Shown: positions 46,846 through 56,176, numbered from the stretch's first letter. The stretch is DNA of 64,000 nt from Roseovarius sp. (GCA_029212365.1 JARGOC010000015.1:44982-108981); one strand, 5' to 3'. Notes: generated by a model not told the origin, from the sequence alone. Made by a program: numbers and translations.

Positions 46846-48453
46846 ATGAGCATCACCCGCCCCCTTGCCCGCCTGACTGACGCCATCATTTTTGATCTGG
46901 CGCGGCAATTGCGTTGGTCCTTTCTGCCACCGCTGATGGTCTATTTCGCTTTTGGGTGTTCCACCGTCACCGCCATCGTTGGCACGTTTTTCGTCAAGGA
47001 ATACCTTGATTTTTCGGCCGCCTACATTGCCGGGCTTGCATTCTGGGCCGGGCTGCCCTGGGCCTTGAAAATGCCACTGGGGCATTTGGTGGATATCATC
47101 TGGCGGTATAAGGCGGTGCTGATCTATCTGGGGGCGGGGTGTGTCGCGGCCAGCCTTTTCATCATGTATCTGGTGCTGACCCAGCCCGAGTTGATGTCCG
47201 CACTTATGCCAATCCCCAGTTGGTATATCTTCTCGTTTATTCTGGCGCCTTGCGGGTTGGTGCTGCAAGACGCCGTCGCTGACGCCATGTCAATCGAGGC
47301 AGTCCCCACCCATGATGAGGCCGGTGTGGCGCTGGACGAGGACACCTCAAAGGCCATGCACACCACCATGCAAACATTGGGGCGTTTCGTGTTGATCGCC
47401 GGCACCGTGGTGGTGGCTTTGGTGAACATCTGGAAATTCTCCGGCATCGAAAACCTGCCCCGCCCTGAAAAAACTGCGATCTATGCGCAGATCTACGCGA
47501 TAGCGCTGGTGATCCCGCTGATGTCTGTCTCGGGCGTCTGGCTGGCCGCATTCATGGCGCGTCGCAAACGCCGCGCTTTGATCCAACAAGGGATACAAGC
47601 TGAGGCGCTGGAGCGCGCGAGCGCGCGGCCCAAGACCAAGGTAAACCCCTGGTATTTCATTGGCGGTGGCGCGTTTGTTGCCATGACATTGACCATCGGC
47701 CTAACCGGTGTGGCCTACGGGCAGGAAATCATCTTTTGCAGCTCGATGCTGATCGTGCTGTTGCTGATGCGCCAATTGATTGCGCGCCTTCCCAAGGCGC
47801 AGGCCAGAATGCTGGTGGGCACCGCCGTGATCATATTTGTGTTTCGCGCCATGCCCCTGCCCGGCAATGGCCTGACGTGGTTTGAAATTGATGTGCTGAA
47901 GTTTGATCAGCAATTCCTGTCCATCCTATCACTGCTCACATCGGTTTTGACCCTTGCAGGTTTGTTGGTGCTGCGCCCGTTGATTGCACGACGGCCAATT
48001 GCCACCATCGTATTGCTGCTGAGCCTTGCTGCCGGGGTGTTGAGCCTGCCCAACATCGGGCTGTATTACGGTGTGCACAACTGGACCTCTGCATTGACGG
48101 GAGGCGTGGTGGATGCGCGCTTTATCGCGGTGCTGGATACGGCGGTGGAATCACCGCTCGGCCAGATCGCCATGATCCCGATGCTGACCTGGATTGCCCG
48201 CAACGCACCGATGGATTTGAAAGCCACGTTTTTTGCGGTGATGGCCTCGTTCACCAATCTGGCGCTGTCAGCGGCGGCACTGTTGACCAAATACATGAAC
48301 CAAGTATTCACCGTTACCCGCGATTCCGACACCACGACAGCGGATTACACCCAATTGGGCACGCTGTTACTAAGCGTAGCTGCAGTGAGCGTCATCGTGC
48401 CTTTGCTGGTGATCCTTATTGTGCAGATGTCACGGTTTCGGACCACGGATTGA
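46846..48453 (+). CDS. MFS-type transporter, BT1/folate-biopterin-like
   Basis: A 535-residue polytopic membrane protein with about 12 hydrophobic segments and a long cytoplasmic loop near residues 235-265. The first half contains FWAGLPWALKMPLGHLVD, which resembles the PWxxKPxxGxLxD signature of the folate-biopterin (BT1) branch of the major facilitator superfamily. Substrate unknown; a pteridine is possible but unproven. No clear ribosome site before the ATG at 46846. It ends convergently with the MATE gene, with a dispersed repeat in the gap. Confidence 0.7.
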   Translation: MSITRPLARLTDAIIFDLARQLRWSFLPPLMVYFAFGCSTVTAIVGTFFVKEYLDFSAAYIAGLAFWAGLPWALKMPLGHLVDIIWRYKAVLIYLGAGCVAASLFIMYLVLTQPELMSALMPIPSWYIFSFILAPCGLVLQDAVADAMSIEAVPTHDEAGVALDEDTSKAMHTTMQTLGRFVLIAGTVVVALVNIWKFSGIENLPRPEKTAIYAQIYAIALVIPLMSVSGVWLAAFMARRKRRALIQQGIQAEALERASARPKTKVNPWYFIGGGAFVAMTLTIGLTGVAYGQEIIFCSSMLIVLLLMRQLIARLPKAQARMLVGTAVIIFVFRAMPLPGNGLTWFEIDVLKFDQQFLSILSLLTSVLTLAGLLVLRPLIARRPIATIVLLLSLAAGVLSLPNIGLYYGVHNWTSALTGGVVDARFIAVLDTAVESPLGQIAMIPMLTWIARNAPMDLKATFFAVMASFTNLALSAAALLTKYMNQVFTVTRDSDTTTADYTQLGTLLLSVAAVSVIVPLLVILIVQMSRFRTTD

Positions 48454-48469
48454 GCCAGAAAAGTAAACT

Positions 48470-48505
48470 GCCTCCGGCGGGGATATTTAGGGCAAGAAGA
48501 TGGGG
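48470..48505 (+). repeat. Dispersed CCTCCGGCGG repeat, copy D
   Basis: GCCTCCGGCGGGGATATTT followed by GGGCAAGAAGATGGGG, between the convergent transporter and MATE genes, 17 nt after the transporter stop. Confidence 0.85.
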
Positions 48506-48529
48506 CAATATCCGCCTTAGTTCAGACAC

Positions 48530-49861
48530 TCAGGCTTGCACGCTGGCCTCAAGCGCATTGTAGCGCAGGGCAAGGGTGACCCCACGCGCCACATAGCTGA
48601 TCAGCAGGGCAATCCACAGGCCATGGTTGCCAAAAGCGGGCAACAGTACGATCACGGCGATAATGTATACAATCAAGCTGATCACCATCATGTTGCGCAT
48701 ATCACGGGTGCGCGTGGCACCGATAAAAATCCCGTCGAACATCCAGGCGGCCAGCCCCAACACCGGGGCCAGCGCCATATAAATCAGGTACAGCCGCGCT
48801 TGGGATTGCACATCGGGGGCTTTGGTCATCAGATCAATGACCATGCCACCGCCAAACCAGAAGATGCAGGCCATCACTGCGGTAATCAACAGCCCCCATT
48901 GGCTGGCCATGATCGCCGATTGCCTGAGTTTACCAAGTTGGCGCGCGCCCATGGCCTGCCCCACCAGGGCCTCGGCGGCGAAGGCAAAGCCATCCAGCGC
49001 ATAGGCGGTGATGTGCAGAAATTGTAGCAACACCTGATTGGCCGCCAGCGTGACATCGCCAAACCGGGCCCCAAGAAACAGAAACGACACCACGATGCCC
49101 TCCAGCATCAGCGAACGTTGCAGGATGTGACCATTGACCGATGCCATATTTCTGAGCGCCGGGCCATCAAACACACGGGTCCAATCGCGCGCGGCCGGGC
49201 GGCTCAACGCATCGCGGCACAACCACAGACCAAAGCCCAGCCCGCTCCATTCCGCAATGAAAGTGGCCAGAGCAACGCCTTGCACCCCCCAACCAAGACC
49301 CAGAACAAACCACAGATCCAATCCGATGTTCAGCCCGTTCATCAACAGTTGAATGGCCAGCACCGCACGCGTGCGTTCAAGGGCAATCAACCAGCCGGTC
49401 ACTCCGAACGAGGCGATGATGGCAGGCGCGCTCCAGATTCGAATGGCCATATATTCGCGCGCGAGGTTCTCCACCTCGACACTGGCGGGCGCCAGCTGGA
49501 AGGCACCAGAAAAAATCAGCCCTTGCAGGGCGATGATTGCGCCACCACCCACGCTGGCAATCAACAAGGCGCGGGTCAGCAAAGCGGCCACCTCGCCGGG
49601 GCGCCCTGCGCCGTGGGCCTGACTGGTCAGCCCGGTGGTGCCCATACGCAAAAATCCGAACACCCAGTATAGTGCTGTCAGAATAACGGCTCCGATGCCG
49701 ACAGCCCCAATCGGGGCCGCCTCGCCCAATTGGCCAACAACCCCTGTGTCCACAGCGCCCAAAATAGGCACCGTCACATTGGCCAGCACAATCGGGATCG
49801 CAATTTTCAAAACGCGGGAGTGCGTCACCTCTGGGCCTGTTTGGGCGCCGTTCTCAGCCAT
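48530..49861 (-). CDS. MATE-family efflux protein (DinF-like)
   Basis: A 443-residue cation-driven multidrug or toxin exporter with about 12 hydrophobic helices. Typical MATE segments are ANVTVPILGAVDTGVVGQLG near the start and AYALDGFAFAAEALVGQAMGAR in the second half, closest to the DinF branch. Substrate unknown. It overlaps the upstream thioesterase gene by 8 nt and is therefore the last gene of a three-gene run with the two hotdog proteins. Confidence 0.88.
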   Translation of the reverse strand: MAENGAQTGPEVTHSRVLKIAIPIVLANVTVPILGAVDTGVVGQLGEAAPIGAVGIGAVILTALYWVFGFLRMGTTGLTSQAHGAGRPGEVAALLTRALLIASVGGGAIIALQGLIFSGAFQLAPASVEVENLAREYMAIRIWSAPAIIASFGVTGWLIALERTRAVLAIQLLMNGLNIGLDLWFVLGLGWGVQGVALATFIAEWSGLGFGLWLCRDALSRPAARDWTRVFDGPALRNMASVNGHILQRSLMLEGIVVSFLFLGARFGDVTLAANQVLLQFLHITAYALDGFAFAAEALVGQAMGARQLGKLRQSAIMASQWGLLITAVMACIFWFGGGMVIDLMTKAPDVQSQARLYLIYMALAPVLGLAAWMFDGIFIGATRTRDMRNMMVISLIVYIIAVIVLLPAFGNHGLWIALLISYVARGVTLALRYNALEASVQA

Positions 49862-50366
49862 CTTTGCGGGGCATCACAAAATGCCCGCTGGCCTGCGCAA
49901 TAGGACGGGCCTTGTTGTCTTGCCAGGCGCTAACATGCACAGAAGCATAGCGTCGACCCGAGCGTGTCACATGCGCGCGCGCATAGGCATCCCTCGGCAG
50001 GCCAGAACGCAGGTAATCCAAAGTGAAATCGATCGTCTTGGGCAGTTTCGGCAAGGGCGCATCACTGCCCGCCAAGGCCTCCAAAGCGCCGCTTTCGATG
50101 TCATCCCACAGCATCGACCAACTGAGCCCGATGATGGCCGTGACTTCCAGAAATGCCGCTGTCGCCCCGCCATGCAAAGCCGGCAGAATGGGATTGCCAA
50201 TGAGTTTTTCATCAAACGGCATCACACCGGTCAATTCATCCCCTCGGCGGTCAAATGTAATGCCCAGAAACTGAATGTAGGGCACGCCACTGACCAGCGC
50301 ATTCAGCGCCGCATCGCGCCGTTTTTTGACTTGTTGAACAGGCTCAGGTTGGGAACGTGGCATCAC
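49854..50366 (-). CDS. Hotdog-fold thioesterase (PaaI-like), copy 2
   Basis: A 170-residue PaaI/4HBT-type acyl-CoA thioesterase. The hotdog core shows LIGNPILPALHGGATAAFLEVTA, where the HGG segment lies on the central helix, and TIDFTLDYLRSGLPRDAYA. It ends with IAQASGHFVMP. The N terminus is longer than in the neighbouring copy and basic (KKRRDAALNAL). The substrate acyl-CoA is unknown. Starts in an ATGA overlap with the preceding thioesterase and ends inside the MATE start. Confidence 0.82.
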   Translation of the reverse strand: MMPRSQPEPVQQVKKRRDAALNALVSGVPYIQFLGITFDRRGDELTGVMPFDEKLIGNPILPALHGGATAAFLEVTAIIGLSWSMLWDDIESGALEALAGSDAPLPKLPKTIDFTLDYLRSGLPRDAYARAHVTRSGRRYASVHVSAWQDNKARPIAQASGHFVMPRKDG

Positions 50367-50785
50367 TTGGCCTCCACAGTAAAGGTGCCAGTGGCAGTGG
50401 CCACAGGATTGTCAGGATCACCGTCCGTCGCGCGCCCTCGCACAAAAGCCACCGAGCGCGTGATATGATAGCATTCCGCCTTGGCTGTGATGGTCTGGCC
50501 AGGCGTGGCGGGGCGCATATAATCAATGCGCAGATCAATTGTCGCGGTCCCACCGGGATTGTCCGGGTGGCTGATGGCGGCAGTGCCACAACACATATCC
50601 ATCAGCGCCGACACAGCCCCACCATGAATAACACCAGTCTCGGGATCACCTACAAAGCGTTTATCATATCCCATGGAGATTTCAGCCGCGCCATCGCCGA
50701 GTTCTATCAGCTTCATTCCAAGGGCTTTGGCATGAGGGATCGCCTCAATGAATTGCGTGGCAAATTTGGCTTTGTCTTGGGTCAT
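50363..50785 (-). CDS. Hotdog-fold thioesterase (PaaI-like), copy 1
   Basis: A 140-residue PaaI-type acyl-CoA thioesterase. Core motif GVIHGGAVSALMDMCCGTAA on the hotdog helix, then TIDLRIDYMRPATPGQTITA and VATATGTFTV. It is only distantly similar to the adjacent copy 2; the two may act as a heteromeric pair or on different acyl-CoAs. It is the first gene of the run, divergent from the MerR-controlled fatty acid cluster, so a link with acyl-CoA turnover is plausible from position. Confidence 0.85.
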   Translation of the reverse strand: MTQDKAKFATQFIEAIPHAKALGMKLIELGDGAAEISMGYDKRFVGDPETGVIHGGAVSALMDMCCGTAAISHPDNPGGTATIDLRIDYMRPATPGQTITAKAECYHITRSVAFVRGRATDGDPDNPVATATGTFTVEAK

Positions 50786-50899
50786 TATATGTCTGTCCTT
50801 TGCTTGGCTCTGTTATGAGACGCAATCGCCCCAATCTGCAACCCGCCTGTTGCTCTTGCGGCCCGATCCACCTACTCTATCCAACAGGGAGAAAAAGCC

Positions 50900-51283
50900 A
50901 TGTCTGACGAGCGCCTGTCATTCAAGGAAATGTGTGCGAAGTTCAATGTGACGCCGCGTACATTGCGATATTATGAATACATTGAGCTGTTGATGCCCGA
51001 ACGAGACGGGCGATCGCGGTTTTACGGGCCACGCGAAGTGGCGCGTATGACGCTGATATTGCGGGGTCGTAAATGGGGCTTTGCGCTGGAGGACATCCGG
51101 CAATGGCTGATGATCTACGAAAATGATGGCACCCAAGCACAAATGCAAAGCATGATCGAACTGGCCGACCGCCAAATGGTTGATCTGACCCAACAGCGTC
51201 AGCAATTGGACGAAGCCCTGATCGAGCTGAAAGAGCTGCGCAAACATTTGGGTGCCTCTCTGAGCAAGGGCAAGACAGACTAA
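50900..51283 (+). CDS. MerR-family transcriptional regulator, copy 1
   Basis: A 127-residue MerR-like protein: an N-terminal winged helix (residues 7-75) with FNVTPRTLRYYEYIELLMPE and the wing RSRFYGPREVARMTLILRG, then a dimerising coiled coil (about 78-118). No metal-binding cysteines at the C terminus, so it is not a metal sensor; an acyl-CoA-responsive role, as in MerR-type fatty acid regulators of Rhodobacteraceae, is inferred from the cluster. GGGAG 10 nt upstream supports the start. It resembles copy 2 downstream over its whole length. Confidence 0.87.
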   Translation: MSDERLSFKEMCAKFNVTPRTLRYYEYIELLMPERDGRSRFYGPREVARMTLILRGRKWGFALEDIRQWLMIYENDGTQAQMQSMIELADRQMVDLTQQRQQLDEALIELKELRKHLGASLSKGKTD

Positions 51284-51314
51284 TTGACCTGATTTGACGC
51301 TACGTCACTATTTT
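51284..51314 (+). promoter_or_regulatory. MerR-type promoter with 19-bp spacer and central dyad
   Basis: TTGACC (-35, 51284-51289), a 19-bp spacer (51290-51308) and TATTTT (-10, 51309-51314). Inside the spacer lies the dyad TGACG-CTA-CGTCA (51295-51307). An over-long 19-bp spacer with the operator within it is the hallmark of MerR-activated promoters. It points toward merR copy 2 and the acyl-CoA dehydrogenase genes and starts right after the stop of copy 1. Confidence 0.65.
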
Positions 51315-51631
51315 GCCTTGTCTAACCCGGCCCCCTCACCGTGCACGCCATTTGTGATGTCCTCGTGTCGTTATTCAGCACAGAATTTGCGCGAGACAAA
51401 TCACAAAGCCCAATAAAAAAAGGGCGACAGGTATGGAAAACCTTACCTTTCCTCAAAGCCAAACGACGCCGCCATTAGAAGAAAATTTCACGCATAGCGG
51501 TTGAAATTTCGTAATCTTGCACAAATTCGAAAGTGACGTGACGTACCCCCTGCGTAAACCTGAACTCCTGTTGTATCAAAAGCAAAACATATCCACCTAA
51601 CCCGCACCCCTGATGAGTGTGAGGCATGAAA
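51315..51631. other. AT-rich leader between the two merR genes
   Basis: 317 nt without a gene. It repeats the 8-mer TACGTCAC of the promoter dyad on the minus strand at 51538-51545, within a GTGACGTGACGTA direct repeat (51533-51545), about 90 nt before the second merR start. Other short complementary stretches (GCCC/GGGC near 51415) are too weak to call. No open frame is supportable. Confidence 0.5.
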
Positions 51632-52033
51632 ATGGCTGAGAATGTGATGACAATTCGAGAAATGTGTGATGCATTTCATGTGACCCCGCGCACGTTGCGC
51701 TTTTATGAGAGCAAGGAATTGCTCTTTCCCTATCGCGTGGGGCAAAAACGCCTGTTCACCAAACGGGACCGCGCGCGGCTAAAGCTGATCCTGCGCGGCA
51801 AGCGCTTTGGCTTTACGCTCGAAGAGATCCGCCAGTTGCTGGACCTTTATGATGCAGGCGACCAACAACAGGCCCAGATATCTTCCGCCTATGATGTGGC
51901 CCAGCGCCGTCTGGCAGAAATGGAACGACAGCGCGACGATCTGAACGCCGCCATTGCTGATCTTCGGGATCAAATGAGATGGGGGCGCACGATGATCGAT
52001 TCCTTCAAAGCGCCCCGAAAAGCCGCTGAATAA
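51632..52033 (+). CDS. MerR-family transcriptional regulator, copy 2
   Basis: A 133-residue MerR-like regulator: winged helix with [19 protein letters not shown] and wing [18 protein letters not shown], coiled coil afterwards. It shares the order and spacing of motifs with copy 1 (TPRTLR, LILRG, the GF-EEIR/EDIR helix), so the two probably arose by tandem duplication. I prefer the ATG at 51632, with GAGG 7 nt upstream; an ATG two codons earlier is too close to that site. It is followed 38 nt later by the acyl-CoA dehydrogenase gene, which it likely controls. Confidence 0.87.
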   Translation: MAENVMTIREMCDAFHVTPRTLRFYESKELLFPYRVGQKRLFTKRDRARLKLILRGKRFGFTLEEIRQLLDLYDAGDQQQAQISSAYDVAQRRLAEMERQRDDLNAAIADLRDQMRWGRTMIDSFKAPRKAAE

Positions 52034-52071
52034 ATGATAACGCCAACAGACTGACCCTAAGGGAGACCACC

Positions 52072-53850
52072 ATGCCCAGCTACATTGCCCCCACCAAAGA
52101 CCTGCAATTTGTCTTGCACGATGTCTTGCACGTCAGCGCCGCCGACACCCCCGGCTACACCGAACTGGAAGCTGATTTCACAGCGGCGGTTCTAGAGGAA
52201 GCAGGCAAGCTGACCTCTGAGGTGCTGGCCCCTCTGAATGCTGTGGGGGATGCTGAGGGCTGTGTTCTGGAAAACGGCGTGGTGCGTACACCTACCGGAT
52301 TTAAGGCAGCGTTTGATCAGGTCCGCGAAGGTGGCTGGACAGCCCTGGACATGCCCGAAGACTACGGCGGGCAGAACATGCCTTACGTTCTTGGCACTGC
52401 CGTAGGCGAGATGTTTTCAGCATCCAACCAGGCATTCACCATGTATCAGGGGCTAACCCACGGTGCTGCCTCGGCCATTCTGGCGCATGGCACCGACGAT
52501 CAGAAAACCACTTATCTGCCCAACATGCTATCGTGCGAATGGACCGGCACGATGAACCTGACCGAACCGCATTGCGGCACCGATCTGGGCCTGATGCGCA
52601 CCAAGGCCGAGCCTGAGGGCGACGGCTCTTTCTCTCTCACCGGGCAAAAGATCTTTATCTCGGCAGGCGAGCACGACATGGCCGAGAACATCATTCACCT
52701 GGTGTTGGCCAAAATCCCCGGCGGGCCTGAGGGCATCAAAGGTGTTTCGCTGTTTATTGTGCCAAAGTTTCTGGTGAACGAAGACGGTTCTCTGGGCGAG
52801 CGCAACGGTGTGAGCTGTGGCAAAATTGAAGAAAAGATGGGCATCCACGGCAACTCCACCTGCGTGATGAATTATGACGGCGCCAAAGGCTGGCTGCTCG
52901 GCCAAGAGCACAAAGGCATGCGCGCCATGTTCACCATGATGAACGAAGCGCGTATCGGCGTTGGCATGCAAGGTTTGGCACAGGCAGACGCGGCCTATCA
53001 GAACGCGCTTATTTACGCCAAAGACCGCCTGCAGGGCCGCGCTGTGACCGGTGTTGAAAATCCGGATGGCCCGGCTGACCCACTGATCGTACACCCCGAT
53101 ATCCGCCGCAGTCTGCTGGATCAAAAAAGCTTCATCGAGGGCGCGCGTGCCTTTCTGCTTTGGGGGGCCAAGATGATCGACCAATCCCATCGTGGCGGTG
53201 ATGAAGCGGCAGAAGGCATGGTGTCTTTGCTGACACCGGTGATCAAAGGGTTCCTGACTGACGAGGGTTTTGACATGACCGTCAAGGCCCAGCAGATATA
53301 CGGTGGCCACGGGTATATTGAGGAATCGGGCATGTCTCAGTTTGTCCGTGATGCCCGGATCGCGATGATTTATGAGGGCGCCAACGGTGTGCAGGCGCTG
53401 GACCTGGTGGGGCGCAAACTGGCGCAAGACAGTGGCAAGCACGTTATGGCGTTCTTTGACATGGTGAAAACCTTCCTCAAGGACAACGCCGATAATGAAG
53501 CGCTGAAAGAAGATTTTCTTGAGCCGTTGAAAGCCGCCTCAAAAAATTTGCAGGCCGCGGGAATGTTCTTCATGCAAAATGGGATGAAAAACCCCAATGC
53601 GGCGTTGGCTGGGTCTAACGACTTTATGCATATGTTTGGCCATGTCTGCCTTGGGCTGATGTGGGCCGAAATGGCAAAAGCATCGCAAAGCGCATTGGAT
53701 GCCGGCACATCTGATCCTAAGTTCTATGAAACCAAGCTGGCCACCGGGCGCTTTTACATGGCGCGCCGTCTGCCTGCCACGGGCTTGCACCTTGCGCGCA
53801 TTCAATCAGGTGCTGATCCGGTAATGGCACTGGAGGCTGACCAGTTTTAA
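52072..53850 (+). CDS. Acyl-CoA dehydrogenase, DmdC/FadE type with C-terminal extension
   Basis: A 592-residue FAD acyl-CoA dehydrogenase of the large bacterial class with an extra C-terminal helical domain, the class that includes the methylmercaptopropionyl-CoA dehydrogenase DmdC. FAD and substrate motifs: [28 protein letters not shown] and [15 protein letters not shown]. The catalytic base is E435 in MIYEGANG. It oxidises an acyl-CoA to the enoyl-CoA; chain length, or methylthio substrate, cannot be read from sequence. AAGGGA 9 nt upstream. First enzyme of the cluster, directly after merR copy 2. Confidence 0.88.
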   Translation: MPSYIAPTKDLQFVLHDVLHVSAADTPGYTELEADFTAAVLEEAGKLTSEVLAPLNAVGDAEGCVLENGVVRTPTGFKAAFDQVREGGWTALDMPEDYGGQNMPYVLGTAVGEMFSASNQAFTMYQGLTHGAASAILAHGTDDQKTTYLPNMLSCEWTGTMNLTEPHCGTDLGLMRTKAEPEGDGSFSLTGQKIFISAGEHDMAENIIHLVLAKIPGGPEGIKGVSLFIVPKFLVNEDGSLGERNGVSCGKIEEKMGIHGNSTCVMNYDGAKGWLLGQEHKGMRAMFTMMNEARIGVGMQGLAQADAAYQNALIYAKDRLQGRAVTGVENPDGPADPLIVHPDIRRSLLDQKSFIEGARAFLLWGAKMIDQSHRGGDEAAEGMVSLLTPVIKGFLTDEGFDMTVKAQQIYGGHGYIEESGMSQFVRDARIAMIYEGANGVQALDLVGRKLAQDSGKHVMAFFDMVKTFLKDNADNEALKEDFLEPLKAASKNLQAAGMFFMQNGMKNPNAALAGSNDFMHMFGHVCLGLMWAEMAKASQSALDAGTSDPKFYETKLATGRFYMARRLPATGLHLARIQSGADPVMALEADQF

Positions 53851-53856
53851 GAGGAT

Positions 53857-53880
53857 GGTGGGGTAAAACCCCACCCTACG
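53857..53880 (+). repeat. Palindromic intergenic repeat, copy 2 (GGTGGGG-N5-CCCCACCCTACG)
   Basis: GGTGGGG-TAAAA-CCCCACC followed by CTACG, then the ribosome site AAGGA of the next gene. It ends 11 nt before the ATG at 53892. Same unit and same placement as the copy before murG at 21792-21815. Confidence 0.75.
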
Positions 53881-53891
53881 AAGGATACCCA

Positions 53892-54104
53892 ATGCCCAAA
53901 CGCTTTCGCCTGACCCGCAGATTTTCCACCGCAATGACCGAGGATGGCTATCGCCGCCTGCGCAAATTTGCGGAAGAGGCTGGTCTGGACGAAGGCGAGG
54001 CATTGTCCTTTGTCTTTGAGAACTTCGACAGCATCATGGATGAAGGCGCGTTTATGCAGCGCATTCGTCTGTTCAACTCAGAACTTGATACCCGCAAACG
54101 CTAG
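53892..54104 (+). CDS. Small protein between two acyl-CoA dehydrogenases (70 aa), unknown
   Basis: A 70-residue, highly charged, helix-rich soluble protein. The N terminus is basic ([15 protein letters not shown]) and the middle contains [25 protein letters not shown], resembling a small helical adaptor, but I do not recognise the family. GAAGGA lies 7 nt before the ATG, a strong site. It lies 10 nt before the next dehydrogenase gene and is certainly co-transcribed. Its leader is formed by a dispersed palindrome. Confidence 0.72.
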   Translation: MPKRFRLTRRFSTAMTEDGYRRLRKFAEEAGLDEGEALSFVFENFDSIMDEGAFMQRIRLFNSELDTRKR

Positions 54105-54114
54105 GGATGATGAT

Positions 54115-55251
54115 ATGTCCAATTGGATGACAGACGAGCACCAGATGCTCGGGGATATGACCGCCAAATTCATCACCGATGAATGGGGGCCACATTTTGA
54201 CCGCTGGCGCAAGGCCGGCATCATGGACCGTTCCACCTGGAACCAGGCGGGTGAGCTGGGGCTTTTGTGCCCCTCAATCCCCGAAGAATACGGCGGTGCG
54301 GGGGGGGATTTTGGCCACGAGGCCGTGATTTGCATCGAACAAAGCCGTGCCAATCTGGCCAGTTGGGGCAATCCAATTCATTCAGGCATCGTGGCGCATT
54401 ATCTGCTGACGTATGGATCTGAAAAACAAAAGAAACGCTGGCTGCCGCGCATGGTATCGGGCGAAATGGTCGGTGCGCTGGCGATGTCCGAACCCGGCGC
54501 TGGATCAGATCTGCAAGGCATGAAGACCAAAGCCCTGCGCGATGGCAATGCGTACCGATTGTCCGGGCAAAAGACGTTTATCACCAACGGGCAGCACGCC
54601 AATCTGATCATCGTCGCGGCCAAAACCGACCCCAAAGAAGGCGCCAGGGGCATTTCCCTCGTTGTGGTTGAAACCGACGGCGCTGAAGGGTTTGTGCGTG
54701 GGCGCAATCTGGAGAAAGTCGGGCTGCACGCCGCCGACACCTCTGAGCTGTTCTTTGACAATGTGGAAATCCCGCCAGAGAACATCTTGGGGCAGGAGGA
54801 AGGCCGCGGCTTTTATCAGATGATGCAGCAACTCCCGCAAGAACGGCTGATCATCGCCTGTGGTGCGCAGGGTGCTCTGGAAGGGGCCGTCGCGCGCACG
54901 ATCACCTATGCCAAGGAACGCCAAGCCTTTGGCGGGCCAATCATGCAATTCCAGAATTCCCGCTTTAAGCTGGCAGAATGCCAAACCAAAACAAAGGTTT
55001 GCCGCGCGTTCCTCGATGAATGCATAACCGAGCATCTGCGGGGCGAGCTGAGTGTCGAAAAGGCCGCCATGGTTAAATACTGGTTGTCGGACACACAGTT
55101 TGAAGTGCTTGATGAGTGCCTGCAACTGCACGGCGGATATGGGTATATGGCCGAATATGACATTGCTGAAATGTGGGCCGATGCCCGCGTACAGCGGATC
55201 TATGGTGGCACCAACGAGATCATGAAAGACCTGATTTCGAGGGCGCTGTAA
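54115..55251 (+). CDS. Acyl-CoA dehydrogenase, LCAD/isovaleryl-type
   Basis: A 378-residue FAD acyl-CoA dehydrogenase. Motifs: [43 protein letters not shown] and the C-terminal [14 protein letters not shown]. The usual catalytic Glu of the short/medium-chain class (YEGT) is Gly here, as in long-chain and isovaleryl enzymes, which take their base from an earlier helix; E256 (GALEGAV) is at the matching distance before AKERQAFG. So a long-chain or branched-chain substrate is likely. The ATG at 54115 is preferred to longer in-frame starts that would overlap the previous gene. Confidence 0.87.
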   Translation: MSNWMTDEHQMLGDMTAKFITDEWGPHFDRWRKAGIMDRSTWNQAGELGLLCPSIPEEYGGAGGDFGHEAVICIEQSRANLASWGNPIHSGIVAHYLLTYGSEKQKKRWLPRMVSGEMVGALAMSEPGAGSDLQGMKTKALRDGNAYRLSGQKTFITNGQHANLIIVAAKTDPKEGARGISLVVVETDGAEGFVRGRNLEKVGLHAADTSELFFDNVEIPPENILGQEEGRGFYQMMQQLPQERLIIACGAQGALEGAVARTITYAKERQAFGGPIMQFQNSRFKLAECQTKTKVCRAFLDECITEHLRGELSVEKAAMVKYWLSDTQFEVLDECLQLHGGYGYMAEYDIAEMWADARVQRIYGGTNEIMKDLISRAL

Positions 55252-55287
55252 TGGGTTTGATTGCGGTGCCGGATGAAACCGTTGAAG

Positions 55288-55322
55288 GCCTCCGGCGGAA
55301 GTATTTGTGGAAAGATGAAAAG
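55288..55322 (+). repeat. Dispersed CCTCCGGCGG repeat, diverged copy E
   Basis: GCCTCCGGCGGAAGTATTTG followed by GGAAAGATGAAAAG, in the 273-nt gap between the dehydrogenase and the GST gene. It keeps the GCCTCCGGCGG core and the TATTT and AAGATG words but differs from the other copies elsewhere. The rest of this gap shows no supportable gene. Confidence 0.65.
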
Positions 55323-55524
55323 GCAGGTCCACCCCGCCGTCCGACAGTTGCTATGCACAATGAACAGCGAGGCTTCACCTTTCACGGTCATCGGCGCTTC
55401 CGCCTGTACCGCAAGGTTGATCAAAGCCCAATATCGTTAAACAATGATGAATGCCCCCCGCTTCATCTTTCTCTAAATACTTAAATAGCGACGCCCCCAC
55501 GGGCGCACCAACCGGGAGAGAGAC

Positions 55525-56160
55525 ATGACTATCAAACTCTATTGCATGGGCGAAAGCGGCAATGCCTATAAGGCGGCGCTGGCGCTGGAGCTGGCCGGCC
55601 TCGAATGGGAGCCCGTCTTTGTGGATTTTTTTGGCGGCGAGACGCGCACGCCGGAATTCCGTGAAATCAACGTGATGGGCGAAGTTCCGGTGCTGGTTGA
55701 TGGCGATACCTCTTTGACACAATCGGGTGTCATGCAGATGTATGTAAGCGAAAAAACCGGCAAATTCGGCGGCAACACTGCCGAAGAAAAGCGCGATATC
55801 CTGCGCTGGATCATGTGGGACAATCACAAACTGTCCAGCCAGGCCGGGATGACACGATTTCTGATGAATTTCCTGCCCGAAGAAAAGCGCCCGATGGAGG
55901 TGATCCCCTTTATGCAAGGCCGCCTCAGGGCCGCCTACACCACGCTCAACACCCATCTGGAGGGGCGGGACTGGATTGTGGGTAATGCCCTGAGCAACGC
56001 CGATATGTCCTGCTGCGGCTACCTGTTTTACCCCGAGCCATTCGGCTTTGAGCGCGCCGAGTGGCCCAACATTGATCACTGGCTTTCAAACATTGAACAA
56101 ACACCGGGCTGGAAACATCCCTATGACCTGATGCCGGGCAGCCCTGCTGACCGCGCCTGA
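55525..56160 (+). CDS. Glutathione S-transferase family protein
   Basis: A 211-residue GST. N-terminal thioredoxin-like domain with MGESGNAYKAALALELAGLEW (in short: SGNAYKAALALE) as active-site region, the cis-Pro element VMGEVPVLVDGD and SLTQSGVMQMYV; the C-terminal helical domain ends in PNIDHWLSNIEQTPGWKHPY. Exact reaction unknown. GGGAGAGA lies 6 nt before the ATG. Placed between acyl-CoA dehydrogenase and thiolase genes, so it may act on an electrophilic acyl intermediate (inference). Confidence 0.87.
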   Translation: MTIKLYCMGESGNAYKAALALELAGLEWEPVFVDFFGGETRTPEFREINVMGEVPVLVDGDTSLTQSGVMQMYVSEKTGKFGGNTAEEKRDILRWIMWDNHKLSSQAGMTRFLMNFLPEEKRPMEVIPFMQGRLRAAYTTLNTHLEGRDWIVGNALSNADMSCCGYLFYPEPFGFERAEWPNIDHWLSNIEQTPGWKHPYDLMPGSPADRA

Positions 56161-56176
56161 CCCCGAGGAGACCAAT

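Noticed and set aside
52528..53442. A 304-codon minus-strand open frame opposite the DmdC-type dehydrogenase
   Set aside because: Antisense shadow of a gene with clear catalytic motifs.
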